A DNA stretch of 64,000 bases from Bacteroidota bacterium (GTDB taxonomy: Bacteria; Bacteroidota; Bacteroidia; NS11-12g; UBA955): assembly GCA_947496065.1 (NCBI GenBank), contig CANMBF010000006.1, forward strand, positions 37,678-101,677. Reading direction: 5' to 3'. Shown here in pieces: positions 1-9,559 of the stretch. Within the stretch, counting starts at the first letter, position 1. Each line of letters starts with the position of its first letter. The position numbers were made by a program, and so were the translations under genes. The notes beneath the pieces were generated by a model, which saw nothing but the letters and a program-made list of their open reading frames with translations, was not told the origin of the DNA and made no database searches.

Positions 1-220
1 TTGTTCGGACTCGATGTCAAGTTTTAAAATTGTTTAATAAATTAAAATAAAAATTAAACAAAAAGTTCTTTATTCACTCTTTTTTAACACACTAAAACAA
101 ATTAAATCGACTGTAAATCAATCAACTATAATAAATTTTTGAAAAAAAAAGCATCATTTTTAAAAGGATTGTGGTAATAATTTTTTGATGCTAACTTGAA
201 CATATTATCAATCAAGAGAT
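1..220. other. AT-rich upstream region of the PKD gene
   Basis: No coding potential was seen. The stretch is strongly AT-rich. It holds a weak inverted repeat GCATCA...TGATGC (about 151-191) just before the PKD gene, and presumably the promoter of that gene. No clear TAnnTTTG motif was found. Confidence 0.4.
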
Positions 221-3200
221 ATGAAAAGTTTTAGTTTAAAAAGTTTAGTTTTAGTAGTTTTAATTTTGTTGGGTAAAAACACTTATGCGTGCAACATCGC
301 ACCAGCGTTCACTTATTCAACTACCCACACATGTGGTTTACCGTATATCGTAAAGGTTAAAAACACCTCTACTGGTAGTTATAAAAATAAAGCCACCTTT
401 TGGTGGAAAATCAACAATATTTTAGTCGATTCAACCAAAGGGTTAGATTCAACTACTTTATTACTTAAAAAAGTAGGCAGCAATAGTATTAAATTGTTTG
501 TAAAAGATTCAAGTGGTTGCATCGATTCATCGTCTGCTGCTTCTATTACTGTTACAAGTAATGCAAAATCTGTTATCGATCAATCGGGGAATGGTACTTA
601 TAATCCTTTTTGGATTAACTGTATTCAATACATTGCCGATCCTGATACTTTTTCTGTAAAAATAGAATCGAGCGATACCTTAAAGAAATTAAAAATATTT
701 TGGGGCGATGGTTCTATGGATACCACCGGTGCTGATTTTGCGCCAGGCAAAGTAAAAACACATTTATACAATCAACTCGGTGTGTTCACTTTTAAAGTGG
801 TAACCAAAAATGGTACTTGTATCGATACTGTATATGGCACTGCTTACAATCAAAGACAACCTACCGCGGGTATCGTGGGTCCTCCTTCAGGTTCTAACAG
901 AGGTTGTGTACCTTTCGTTTTAAGAATTGTAAATGCTTCTTATAATATTTCTGACAATACCACTTTCGATATCGATTGGGGCAATGGCGATAAAGAAACC
1001 AAATCTGCTGCAAGTTTTGCAGATACCATTTACCACAAATATGTAAAAGGCGTTTGTAATGCGATTTTGCAAATCAAAGCGAAAAATGCTTGCGGTAGTT
1101 CATTAGCTACTTGGAATCCAGTAGATGTGAGCGATAAGGATAAAGCTTTATGGACTGTTACGACCACTTGCGATCCAACAAAGAATTTTATTTTCCAAAA
1201 TGCTACTGATGACAAATATTGTTTATTGCCAGATTTAAAAGAATACTTTTGGAATTTTGGTGATGGCACAACTGTAGGTTGGACCACTAGCAAAGCCGAT
1301 CAATACCACAAGTATGCTAAAGAAGGTGATTATGTCATTACCTTGATTGCAAAAAATGGTTGCGGAAAAGATACTTTCAAATCATTGCTTAGAGTTTATC
1401 ATCAGCCTAAAGCAGGTTTTGTCTATAACATTAACAGAGGTTGCAAGCCTTTGAATGTAAATGTTAAAGATACTTCTAAAGGCAGAGGTTATACCCGCAC
1501 TTGGACCATTACAGATAAAAACGGTTCAACCAAATATACTGATTCATTATTGTCTTATTCATTTAACAATGCTGGTGTTTATACCATCAAGTTAATTGTT
1601 GCGAATAAATGTGGTGCCGATTCAGTGATTAAAACTTTCCGTGTGAACGATAAGCCAACTGCAAAATTTGCAAAAATCGCTAGCACTTGTATTCCTCAAA
1701 CAGTTAATTTCACCAATACGTCTACTTCTTACTTTGTAAATCCTTCTTATGCTTGGGATTTCGGCGATGGTACAAAAAGTACGACAGCTAACCCAGCTTC
1801 GAAAGTGTACACCACTGCTGGTAACTACACAGTGCGTTTAATCGTTAGCGATACATGTGGATTAGATACTTTTAGTCAAACATTTACTGCTTATGGTTTA
1901 CCTAAAGCAAAATTATCTGGTGATACTGCCGGTTGTACCTTCGATTCACTGCTTTTCAACAACCAATCAATTAATTCTAATCAATACAATTGGACCTTTG
2001 GCGATAATACTTCAGTTTCAGATACAGTGAAAGGCGTCTACAAACATGTATACACAACTGCTGGTTTATTCAATGTGCGTTTAATTGCTGGTACAGGTGC
2101 TGGTTGTAAAGATACCACATACCATACTGTAAGAATTAAGCCAGGCGCAAAAGCACAATTCACCATCAATCAGAATTATGCATGTACCCCTGCTACATTT
2201 AAATTTCTAAATACTAGTATTTATGGTAAAGATTTTAGATGGTATGCTAACAATAAGTTAATTTCTACTGCTATCAATTTAACAGACTCTATCCTTTATA
2301 ACGATACCACTATTGTTCGTTTGAAATTAATTGCGACAAGTGCTTCTTCTTGTCAAGGCGATTCAATGGAGAAAGTATACTTCACACCTAAAAATCCTAA
2401 AGCCATTATTTCTAATAAAGATTCAGGTTGTGGTATTTTAAAAGTCATTTTCAAAAATGTTTCAACCAATGCCTACACTAACACATGGAAACTAGGCAAT
2501 GGTTCAACTAGCACCAGTGTTAATCCAACTGCTTATTATGCATCTGCTAAAAAAAGAGATACTACTTACACTATAAAATTAAATGTTACCAACTGGACAG
2601 GTTGCAAAGATTCTACTTCAGTAATTGTGAAAGTATTTCCTGGTCCTACAGCAGCATTTGTTTCAAATAAAGTTAATGGTTGTGGTCCATTAGGCGTAAG
2701 TTTTACAAACCAATCAACCACCAACAATAGCAACAACAAAAACACTTTACAATACAAATGGATTTTTAATAATGGGGGCACTTCAACTACTACCAATCCA
2801 TCTGCTACTTTCAATGCAAGCAAAACAAAAGATACTTTTTACACAATTTCTTTGAAAACTACAACTGCGAATGGTTGCTATGATTCAATTTCAAAAAGCA
2901 TTCAAGTTTATCCTCAACCTTTCGTTAATTTTGTGGCCGATAAAACAAGCGGTTGTCAGTTGTTAAAAGTTAATTTCAACAACCAATCTAATCCACGTGA
3001 TACTGGCTCAATCGCCATCATATCTTTCAAATGGAATGCGGGAAATGGTCAAATAGGTAGTACTAAAAATTTCAGCGCATCATTCAAAGCAGCAGTTTCT
3101 AGAGATACTATTTATAAAACCAAATTGGTTGGTTACAGCGAACATGGTTGTAAAGACAGTAGCACGATAAACATTACAGTTCACCCTGATCCGAAAGCAC

Positions 3201-5779
3201 AATTCAATTTAAATGTTGTAAAAGGTTGCACCCCTTTGAATGTTAAGACCCTTAATAATTCTGTAGCCTACGATGGTGGTGCTTTAACCCATAGCTGGAA
3301 ATTTGGTAATTCATTAATCAGCTTTGCTGGCGATGATTCTTTGGTTTATTACAATTACAAAAATAAAGATACCACTTACAAAGTATGGTACGAAACAACA
3401 AGTCAGTATGGTTGTAAAGACACTGCTACTAGTTTAGTAACTGTGCATCCTAAGCCAATTGCAGCTTTCACCATGTCAACTAAAAAAGGTTGCGCACCTT
3501 TACAAGTGAATTTAACCGATGCTTCTGTTAATCCTAATAGTTATTTCTGGGGAATTGGCGCACAAATGAGTGGCGCTGGTGCAACTAAAACAATTGTGTT
3601 ACCAGGCATTAAAATTTTCGATACTACATACTATATCAACCATGCGGTTACTTCTTCTTATGGTTGTTTAAGCGATACTGTTTACCAACAAGCATTGGTG
3701 CTTGGCCGTCCGGATGCCGATTTCGATTTAGCGAAAGATTCATTGTGTTCTAAAGAGTATGTAAACTTTATTAACAATACGTTGGGAGGTTTTAAATACA
3801 CTTGGAAATTTGGCGACAATACGACTTCAAGTTCAATTAACCCACGTCATAAATTTTATATCAATCCTTTGAACTACCGCGATACTATTTATCGTGTAAC
3901 ACTTGAAGTGTTATCTTCTGCAGGTTGCAAAGACACTACAAAACAAGATGTGTACATTGTTAACAAACCAAAAGATTTAATGGTATTGGATAAAACCGTT
4001 GGTTGTACAGATTTAACCATTAAAATGAGCCAAAGCTCAAAAGCTTACAAAACTGATTACTGGGAGTTTGGTGATAATACCGGTGAAGCGTATACCGATG
4101 TTGTAACACACACTTATACCAACGTTTCAAATATTACCTATTCTCCAAAAGTAACCTTGCGCAGATCACGTTTTAATTGCTATGATACTGCAAAGACTAT
4201 CTTATTGGTTTATCCACGTCCTACTGCCGATTTAAAAGCATCAAGAAACAATCCTTGCGATATTGGCTACTACCAATTCGTTAACAAGTCTAAAAACTTC
4301 TCTCAAAACGAATGGACTTTCAATGATGGAAGTGTATATGCAGCGTCTAGTTTCTCAAAGGTATTACCTTCTTCAGAAGTGGTAGATACTTTCTATTCTG
4401 TTCAATTAATTGTTAAGAACAATTATGGTTGTGCTGATACTGCTGATATGACCATTAAAGTAAAACCTAAAATGAAAATTCGTTTTAGCAAAAATCAAGT
4501 TGAAGCTTGCGAAAAAGGAGTTGTTGATTTTAAAAATGAATCAGTGAATGGCGTTAGATATTTTTGGAAGTTTGGTGATGGTGGTTTATCTACCGAAATC
4601 AATCCTTCATATGTATACAATCAATTCGGTTCTTACAGCATTATCTTATTTGGTTACGACAAAGATGGTTGTGTAGATAGTACAAGCGGAAATGATGTAT
4701 TCAATGTAATTGAACGTCCACATGCCGACTTCGATTATTTAATGAGAAAACCAATGTTACCAAATGCTATTGTTGGATTTGTAGGCAAGCCTATGATTAC
4801 TTCAACCAATGTCAATAACTTAAAATATGAGTGGGATTTTGGTGATGGTTCTGTTAACAATGCAAGTAACTTTGTAAAAGATCCTGACCACACTTATGTG
4901 AGCGCTGGTAATGTTGAAGTAAGATTTACAGTTTACAATAAGCAATGTTCTGATTTTATTGTTAAACCTATCTTTATTCAAAATGCTAAACCAATCGTAA
5001 AATTCAGTGCTGATAAATTCGAAGGTTGTGCACCATTAAATGTTAAATTTATTAATACTTCTACACACGCTACCAGCTACCGTTGGATATTTGGTGATGG
5101 TTCAGCAGATTCAGAAGAAGAGAATCCAGTACACAAATTTGAATTTGCAGGTACTTGGGATGTTACTTTAATTGCAACTGGTGTGGGTGGTTCTACTACA
5201 GTTACCTACCCAGGAATGATTACAGTAAACCCAACGCCTAAAGCTGACTTTACAGTTGATCAACGTTTCATGAGTTTGCCAAATGCAAATTTCTTTATCA
5301 ATAACAAAACGAATAATTCAATCGCTCAAAAATGGACTTTAACAGATAGTGTTGGCAATGTTTTAAATACGTCGAATATGAGAAACCCTAACTTCACTTT
5401 AAATGTAAGCGGTAGATTCGGTGTAACCTTAATTGCAACCAATGGTTACAATTGTTCTGATACTTTATTTAAGCCTTCTTACTTAACCACCATGTTGCCA
5501 GGTTATTGCTATGTGCCAACAGCCTTTACCCCAAATAACAATGGAAGAAATGATGGATTTAAGCCTTCATTGGTAAGTGTTAAAAATGGCAATTATACCT
5601 TTAGCATCTTCACCAGATGGGGACAAAAAGTATTTGAAACCAACGACATTAATGAAGAGTGGGATGGTATATTTAACGGTCAGTTATGCGAGCAAGAAAA
5701 TTATGTGTGGAAAGTAACTGGTCAATTTGAAAACAATGATGAATTTACCTTCAGAGGAATGGTCGTCCTTTTGAGATAA
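221..5779 (+). CDS. Giant PKD-repeat surface protein with T9SS type B sorting domain
   Basis: An 1852-residue secreted protein. Residues 1-23 form a Sec signal peptide ending before CNIAPAF. The body is a string of about twenty PKD/Ig-like repeats, each usually opening with a Gly-Cys (for example GCKPLNV, GCAPLNV) and containing the PKD signature W-x-F-G-D-G (YAWDFGDGT, YFWKFGDGG, YEWDFGDGS, YRWIFGDGS). The last 91 residues (1762-1852) are the gliding-associated/CHU-type C-terminal domain: YVPTAFTPNNNGRNDGF, then FTRWGQKVFET and EWDG. In this family that domain directs type IX secretion and attachment to the cell surface. Likely role is adhesion or matrix structure; the ligand is unknown. It is transcribed alone and followed by a strong terminator. 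Confidence 0.93.
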   Translation: MKSFSLKSLVLVVLILLGKNTYACNIAPAFTYSTTHTCGLPYIVKVKNTSTGSYKNKATFWWKINNILVDSTKGLDSTTLLLKKVGSNSIKLFVKDSSGCIDSSSAASITVTSNAKSVIDQSGNGTYNPFWINCIQYIADPDTFSVKIESSDTLKKLKIFWGDGSMDTTGADFAPGKVKTHLYNQLGVFTFKVVTKNGTCIDTVYGTAYNQRQPTAGIVGPPSGSNRGCVPFVLRIVNASYNISDNTTFDIDWGNGDKETKSAASFADTIYHKYVKGVCNAILQIKAKNACGSSLATWNPVDVSDKDKALWTVTTTCDPTKNFIFQNATDDKYCLLPDLKEYFWNFGDGTTVGWTTSKADQYHKYAKEGDYVITLIAKNGCGKDTFKSLLRVYHQPKAGFVYNINRGCKPLNVNVKDTSKGRGYTRTWTITDKNGSTKYTDSLLSYSFNNAGVYTIKLIVANKCGADSVIKTFRVNDKPTAKFAKIASTCIPQTVNFTNTSTSYFVNPSYAWDFGDGTKSTTANPASKVYTTAGNYTVRLIVSDTCGLDTFSQTFTAYGLPKAKLSGDTAGCTFDSLLFNNQSINSNQYNWTFGDNTSVSDTVKGVYKHVYTTAGLFNVRLIAGTGAGCKDTTYHTVRIKPGAKAQFTINQNYACTPATFKFLNTSIYGKDFRWYANNKLISTAINLTDSILYNDTTIVRLKLIATSASSCQGDSMEKVYFTPKNPKAIISNKDSGCGILKVIFKNVSTNAYTNTWKLGNGSTSTSVNPTAYYASAKKRDTTYTIKLNVTNWTGCKDSTSVIVKVFPGPTAAFVSNKVNGCGPLGVSFTNQSTTNNSNNKNTLQYKWIFNNGGTSTTTNPSATFNASKTKDTFYTISLKTTTANGCYDSISKSIQVYPQPFVNFVADKTSGCQLLKVNFNNQSNPRDTGSIAIISFKWNAGNGQIGSTKNFSASFKAAVSRDTIYKTKLVGYSEHGCKDSSTINITVHPDPKAQFNLNVVKGCTPLNVKTLNNSVAYDGGALTHSWKFGNSLISFAGDDSLVYYNYKNKDTTYKVWYETTSQYGCKDTATSLVTVHPKPIAAFTMSTKKGCAPLQVNLTDASVNPNSYFWGIGAQMSGAGATKTIVLPGIKIFDTTYYINHAVTSSYGCLSDTVYQQALVLGRPDADFDLAKDSLCSKEYVNFINNTLGGFKYTWKFGDNTTSSSINPRHKFYINPLNYRDTIYRVTLEVLSSAGCKDTTKQDVYIVNKPKDLMVLDKTVGCTDLTIKMSQSSKAYKTDYWEFGDNTGEAYTDVVTHTYTNVSNITYSPKVTLRRSRFNCYDTAKTILLVYPRPTADLKASRNNPCDIGYYQFVNKSKNFSQNEWTFNDGSVYAASSFSKVLPSSEVVDTFYSVQLIVKNNYGCADTADMTIKVKPKMKIRFSKNQVEACEKGVVDFKNESVNGVRYFWKFGDGGLSTEINPSYVYNQFGSYSIILFGYDKDGCVDSTSGNDVFNVIERPHADFDYLMRKPMLPNAIVGFVGKPMITSTNVNNLKYEWDFGDGSVNNASNFVKDPDHTYVSAGNVEVRFTVYNKQCSDFIVKPIFIQNAKPIVKFSADKFEGCAPLNVKFINTSTHATSYRWIFGDGSADSEEENPVHKFEFAGTWDVTLIATGVGGSTTVTYPGMITVNPTPKADFTVDQRFMSLPNANFFINNKTNNSIAQKWTLTDSVGNVLNTSNMRNPNFTLNVSGRFGVTLIATNGYNCSDTLFKPSYLTTMLPGYCYVPTAFTPNNNGRNDGFKPSLVSVKNGNYTFSIFTRWGQKVFETNDINEEWDGIFNGQLCEQENYVWKVTGQFENNDEFTFRGMVVLLR

Positions 5780-5839
5780 GATATTTTGTGAATTTTATCG
5801 GCTGACTACCGGTACTTATTTAATATGGTTGATAAATGA

Positions 5840-5867
5840 GGGTTGTTCGAAAGAGCGACCCTTTTTT
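5840..5867 (+). terminator. Rho-independent terminator of the PKD gene
   Basis: Nine-pair stem GGGTTGTTC / GAGCGACCC (two G-U pairs) closed by a GAAA tetraloop and followed by six T. It lies about 60 bp after the PKD stop codon. Confidence 0.85.
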
Positions 5868-5964
5868 AATTTTGTTGATAGTGTCATTATTAGACAACGT
5901 ATGGTTGCGGTTGGTTAAAGGAGGCATTATGATGCATGTCATAGGCGATGCTAATGATTTGTCT

Positions 5965-5972
5965 TATATTTG
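5965..5972 (+). promoter_or_regulatory. Bacteroidota -7 promoter element (TATATTTG)
   Basis: Exact match to the TAnnTTTG -7 consensus of Bacteroidota housekeeping promoters, 23 bp before the ATG at 5995. No good TTTG -33 box was seen at the usual spacing. Confidence 0.45.
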
Positions 5973-5994
5973 TTAGACAATAATTAACAATACG

Positions 5995-6624
5995 ATGGCC
6001 ACTTCTTCAAAAAAAACAGTTCAAAAACCATTGCTTGCAAGAATTGCAGAGCAGCTATTAAAAGACCAACAGGAACTCGATCATTTAGCCGTTCAACTCT
6101 CCTTAGGAAAAGTGGAGGTTAAAGATAGGTTTGAAGCATTGAAGCAAAAGCTGAAAACCAGTGTTCATGATTTTAAGGTCGACCTAAAAGAGGTATACAA
6201 TGAAAACAAAGAATGGTCAATTGGTTTTAAGGAAAAATTGAATCATCTTGATGAGCAACTCTCGGCTTCGAAAGCAGAGACCAAAGAAGTATTTAAAGCC
6301 CAAAAGAAAAACATTGTCCATGCCATGGATTTGGTAAAAGAGGAAATCAAAAAAAATCCTGAAGTCCATAAGGTTTCCGATTTTTTTACAGCCGCTTCTG
6401 AAAAAGCAAGATTGCAAATCCGTTTATTCGAAATGAAGTGGGGCAGTAAAGAGAAAGTATTGACAGGCTTTAGAACGGAAATGAAAAAGGCCTCTGAAAA
6501 AGTAGATGAAATAATAGCCGATGCAAAGGTGAATAAACAAAAAGCTGAAGTGAAATTAAAAGGATTTAACACAGAGATTCACGAGGCTTATGGCCATTTT
6601 AAAAAGGCCATAAAATCATTGTAA
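5995..6624 (+). CDS. Coiled-coil hypothetical protein
   Basis: 209 residues, very rich in Lys and Glu, with heptad-like spacing across nearly the whole length and no signal peptide or membrane segment. It is predicted to be an extended helical cytoplasmic protein; composition resembles apolipoprotein- or LEA-like helical proteins but I do not recognise a family. A TATATTTG promoter element precedes it. It converges on the TauE/SafE gene and the two coding regions overlap by 9 bp at their 3' ends. Confidence 0.75.
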   Translation: MATSSKKTVQKPLLARIAEQLLKDQQELDHLAVQLSLGKVEVKDRFEALKQKLKTSVHDFKVDLKEVYNENKEWSIGFKEKLNHLDEQLSASKAETKEVFKAQKKNIVHAMDLVKEEIKKNPEVHKVSDFFTAASEKARLQIRLFEMKWGSKEKVLTGFRTEMKKASEKVDEIIADAKVNKQKAEVKLKGFNTEIHEAYGHFKKAIKSL

Positions 6625-7341
6625 TATTTTTACTAAGGTGGAAATACCTGTGATTAAAATAAGTAATAAAACCAAAGATTTAAATTGTTTGTCGTTCACC
6701 TTAGTGAGTATTTTTTTACCAATATAAGTGCCCACAACACTGACAATAAAAAGTATGGGAATGAGGTATAAATCGTGGTAATGCACATACCCATTAAAAA
6801 AATAAACGACACTTCGCGAAGCATCAATTCCTAAATCAATAATGGCAGAGGTGGCGATGAACACTTCGGTACTTAGGCCATAAGCGGCCAAGGTTAATCC
6901 GCGAATAGCGCCACCAGTACCTACCAAGCCGGCAAACAAGCCTGAAAGCACACCACCTGCAACTGAATTGTTAGTTGTTGGTTGAATGCGTATGTTTTTA
7001 AAAATTAGGAAAAACAAGCTAAGCAGTATGAGGAAAATAGAGAGGATAAATTCAAGTTTGATTGAACCAATAAACGTACTTAAATAGGCGCCTATAATGA
7101 CAAAAATTACGGCAGGTATACCAATGTTTAACAAAAGTTTTTTATCGACCCCCTCTCTAAAAAAAAATATTTTTGTGAGGTTGCTCGAGACATGGAACAG
7201 TGCAGTAATACCTAAAACTGAATGAAAATCGAGGAAGTATCCAGCAATTGGAATGAAAAACAGAGAAGATCCAAATCCACCAACAGTTCCAAGGATCTCT
7301 GCAACCAAAGCAAGCAAAATAAAGTAAAAAAGATAATCCAT
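6616..7341 (-). CDS. Sulfite exporter TauE/SafE family membrane protein
   Basis: 241 residues with about seven or eight hydrophobic segments. The glycine-rich stretches GTVGGFGSSLF near the N-terminus and GLFAGLVGTGGAIRG in the middle are the two halves of the TauE/SafE repeat, which has internal duplication. The family transports sulfur-containing anions or acts as an uncharacterised exporter; the substrate here is unknown. Monocistronic, with a TACATTTG promoter element 20 bp upstream of the ATG. Confidence 0.88.
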   Translation of the reverse strand: MDYLFYFILLALVAEILGTVGGFGSSLFFIPIAGYFLDFHSVLGITALFHVSSNLTKIFFFREGVDKKLLLNIGIPAVIFVIIGAYLSTFIGSIKLEFILSIFLILLSLFFLIFKNIRIQPTTNNSVAGGVLSGLFAGLVGTGGAIRGLTLAAYGLSTEVFIATSAIIDLGIDASRSVVYFFNGYVHYHDLYLIPILFIVSVVGTYIGKKILTKVNDKQFKSLVLLLILITGISTLVKILQ

Positions 7342-7361
7342 TAGTAATGTTTATTTGAAGT

Positions 7362-7369
7362 CAAATGTA
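7362..7369 (-). promoter_or_regulatory. -7 promoter element (TACATTTG) of the TauE/SafE gene
   Basis: Exact TAnnTTTG match on the minus strand, 20 bp upstream of the start codon at 7341. Confidence 0.5.
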
Positions 7370-7423
7370 CATTTTTATTTAAAAAAAAAGGCATTGCCAT
7401 CTATTGAAAAGAGGTGATAAGTT

Positions 7424-7460
7424 ATTCAGAAGGCCTTTCCAATAAGAAAGGCCCCTGAAT
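7424..7460. repeat. Long interrupted inverted repeat (hairpin)
   Basis: ATTCAG (7424-7429) pairs with CTGAAT (7455-7460), and inside it GGCCTTTC (7432-7439) pairs with GAAAGGCC (7446-7453). That makes 14 pairs in two stacked stems. No T-run follows on either strand, so it is not a classical terminator. Confidence 0.6.
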
Positions 7461-7631
7461 ATTCAACAACAACACTACACTAATTATCTTAAGAGGTGAA
7501 AAGTGCCCCGGTGTTTATTATAAGCATGCGAAGGGCAGCCATATTCAATAACATAGACATAGACATCCATTTGACAAACCTTGTTGTTATTAGATAACGC
7601 TAAGTCTATCCATATCTTGTTATACAATAAA

Positions 7632-7653
7632 AAACATACCAACTAGTATGTTT
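7632..7653. promoter_or_regulatory. Operator-like palindrome AAACATAC-N6-GTATGTTT
   Basis: Perfect 8-bp arms with a 6-bp spacer, the symmetry and size of a TetR-family operator. No TetR gene lies in the window next to it; the nearest downstream minus-strand gene start is TauE/SafE, about 290 bp away. Confidence 0.4.
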
Positions 7654-7718
7654 ATTTTAAGTTGATAAATTTCAGAGGTTTAAAAACATGATAAAGGTGG
7701 TTACAATTAAAATTAAAT

Positions 7719-8258
7719 TTAAGGAACATCATTAACCTTGTTGGCCCAATTGTTCTTAATATTTATGAGTACTAAAACCGAACCTAATAATCCACCCAAT
7801 AATTCTCCCCAAATGGAGCCTCCTACCCAAGCATATTTCATTTGTTCAATTGCATCAGTTGGGGTCCAAGGGAAATGCGAGCGATAAAATTCGGGACTTA
7901 ATCGCACCAACATTACTGCTAACAAGCCACCAATGGTCCAGCAAGCCAATACAATAATGGCAATGCGTATAATATTTTTGAAAGCAAATGCATAATTAGC
8001 TTTGCCTTTTGTAATCATGCCAAATCCAATGGTAAAGATGATGGCAAAAAACACGCCATGAAATAGGCCTTCTAAAACACCTTGCGCCACACTTGCTATC
8101 CATATCTCTTTAAAACCCCAATTCATGGTTGTTTTAAAATAATAGGGACTTACAGCACCATTTACCATGTTAGTTATTGCGCCAATTGTTCCACCCATCA
8201 ATATGCAAGTAAGCGCAATTAAGAAAATATTTTGAATACCCGAATTTTGCTTTATCAT
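7719..8258 (-). CDS. Multi-pass membrane protein of unknown function
   Basis: 179 residues with four hydrophobic segments (about 10-30, 62-84, 94-116 and 146-168) and glycine-rich helix packing such as GGTIGAI, GGLLAVM and GELLGGLLGSVL. There is no recognisable catalytic motif. The start is the only in-frame ATG at the head of the first membrane segment. It lies 9 bp downstream of the frameshifted gene at 8268-8692 and may be co-transcribed with it. Confidence 0.7.
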   Translation of the reverse strand: MIKQNSGIQNIFLIALTCILMGGTIGAITNMVNGAVSPYYFKTTMNWGFKEIWIASVAQGVLEGLFHGVFFAIIFTIGFGMITKGKANYAFAFKNIIRIAIIVLACWTIGGLLAVMLVRLSPEFYRSHFPWTPTDAIEQMKYAWVGGSIWGELLGGLLGSVLVLINIKNNWANKVNDVP

Positions 8259-8267
8259 ACTTTTGCT

Positions 8268-8692
8268 TTAATTGGCTGTCTTTCTTTTGTAGTAGCATAT
8301 CGCAGGAGGGGATTGCATGAAATCATAGAAGATAATTTCTAATCTTTTTTCCGAAATATAAGAGATAATGCAATCATAGGGTGGCCAATTAATTGCCATA
8401 CCTTTAGTACTTACTTGGGTGCTATCCTTTAAATTAAAACTAAAGGGATTGACATGTACTTTTGGCAATAAATGGACATCATATTTTGTTACTATAAATT
8501 CAATTTTACTATGAAAAGTGTCTTGTGATTCCCACTCCCCTTTTAAAAGTGACACATTTATAAATTTGTCTTTATTCGCATTGATCATACTGTCTAAATT
8601 AACTTGTGCTTTGATTGAAGAACTCAAAAAAACAAACCGCTCAACACGCCATATTTTAAAAATTCTATCATTATATTTAGATTCAGTTTCAT
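8268..8692 (-). pseudogene. Secreted hypothetical protein with a frameshift in a seven-T run
   Basis: The C-terminal 118 residues are open from 8627 downward but have no ATG. An ATG at 8690-8692 starts MKLNLNIMIEFLKYGVLSG in another frame and runs into TGA straight after a run of seven T (coding strand; 8626-8632). One extra T would join the frames as ...LSGLFFLSSSIKAQVNL, a textbook signal peptide followed by the mature protein. So the gene is either frameshifted, phase-variable at the homopolymer, or affected by a sequencing error. The mature part (KGEWESQDTFHSKIEFIV...) matches no family I recognise. Confidence 0.6.
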
Positions 8693-9016
8693 TTTTAACA
8701 AAGATAATTCCTTTGTTATGTATTTTTTTAGTTTATTTAGAGTTCAGCAATATCAATACTAAAGCCGATATTAAACGTTTATAAACGGTTCTATTCGACT
8801 GTAAGTACTTAATTACCGACTCTAGAAATCTAACATCCCCAACTTTGCACTGAACCAGAAAGGTCTAGGGTTTTTGAAACAAGCATTCCTATAGGGTTCT
8901 AAAGATAATAAAATATGAATAAAAAAGAAATGACCTCACGGTTCAGCGCAAGCATCAATAAATCGGAACTATTGTGTTTTAATTTCAAATTCACTCACAG
9001 TATTACGACTAAAAGC

Positions 9017-9104
9017 AAAAAATTTAAATACATATATATCATGAAAAATTTAATCAATTCAGTACGTCTAATGGGCAATGTAGGAGCAACTCCTGAAGTA
9101 AAAA
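9017..9104 (+). repeat. ssb leader repeat, copy 1
   Basis: 88 bp, from 24 bp upstream of the first ssb start through codon 21, repeated at 9472-9559 with a single difference (position 9048 A versus 9503 G). Downstream of this block the two ssb copies differ at many silent positions. Confidence 0.85.
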
Positions 9105-9430
9105 TGTTTGACAATGGCAGTAAGGTTGCTAAGTTAAGATTAGCCACTAACGAGAAACAAAAAAACGCAAAAGGCGAAACCATCGCTATCACCCATTGGC
9201 ACAATTTAGTGTTCTGGGGCAAGCAAGCCGAGCTTATTGAAAAGTACATCGACAAAGGAGAGCGCATTGCCATCGAAGGCACATTGGCCAACCGCTTTTA
9301 TGAAACAAATACTGGTGAAAAGCGACAGATTACAGAAGTCAAAGTAGATAGCTTCGAATTTGTGAGTCGCAAAGTTCAGAACAATCAGGTTGCCAATGAA
9401 TCAATAGTGCCAGCGGATCTTCCATTCTAA
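9041..9430 (+). CDS. ssb: Single-stranded DNA-binding protein, copy 1
   Basis: 129 residues. OB-fold SSB with the usual opening NSVRLMGNVGATPEVK, the core THWHNLVFWGKQAELIEKYI and IAIEGTLANRFYE, and the acidic C-terminal tip PADLPF that binds partner proteins. The ATG at 9041 is preferred over the open frame that begins at 8915, because the N-terminus then matches copy 2 exactly and the upstream 24 bp are shared by both copies. The short size suits the Bacteroidota accessory-type SSB rather than the longer chromosomal form, but that is inference. Confidence 0.93.
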   Translation: MKNLINSVRLMGNVGATPEVKMFDNGSKVAKLRLATNEKQKNAKGETIAITHWHNLVFWGKQAELIEKYIDKGERIAIEGTLANRFYETNTGEKRQITEVKVDSFEFVSRKVQNNQVANESIVPADLPF

Positions 9431-9471
9431 TTTAATAATTAAAAAGTGTAAGCAATCAATTTAAAAATAGT

Positions 9472-9559
9472 AAAAAATTTAAATACATATATATCATGAA
9501 AAGTTTAATCAATTCAGTACGTCTAATGGGCAATGTAGGAGCAACTCCTGAAGTAAAAA
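9472..9559 (+). repeat. ssb leader repeat, copy 2
   Basis: Second copy of the 88-bp block at 9017-9104, with one mismatch. Confidence 0.85.

Larger units (their letters stand above)
7342..7718. other. 377-bp intergenic region with a hairpin and an operator-like palindrome
   Basis: No convincing gene on either strand. It contains the TauE/SafE promoter element, a two-tier inverted repeat at 7424-7460 and a palindrome at 7632-7653, listed separately. The rest appears non-coding. Confidence 0.5.
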
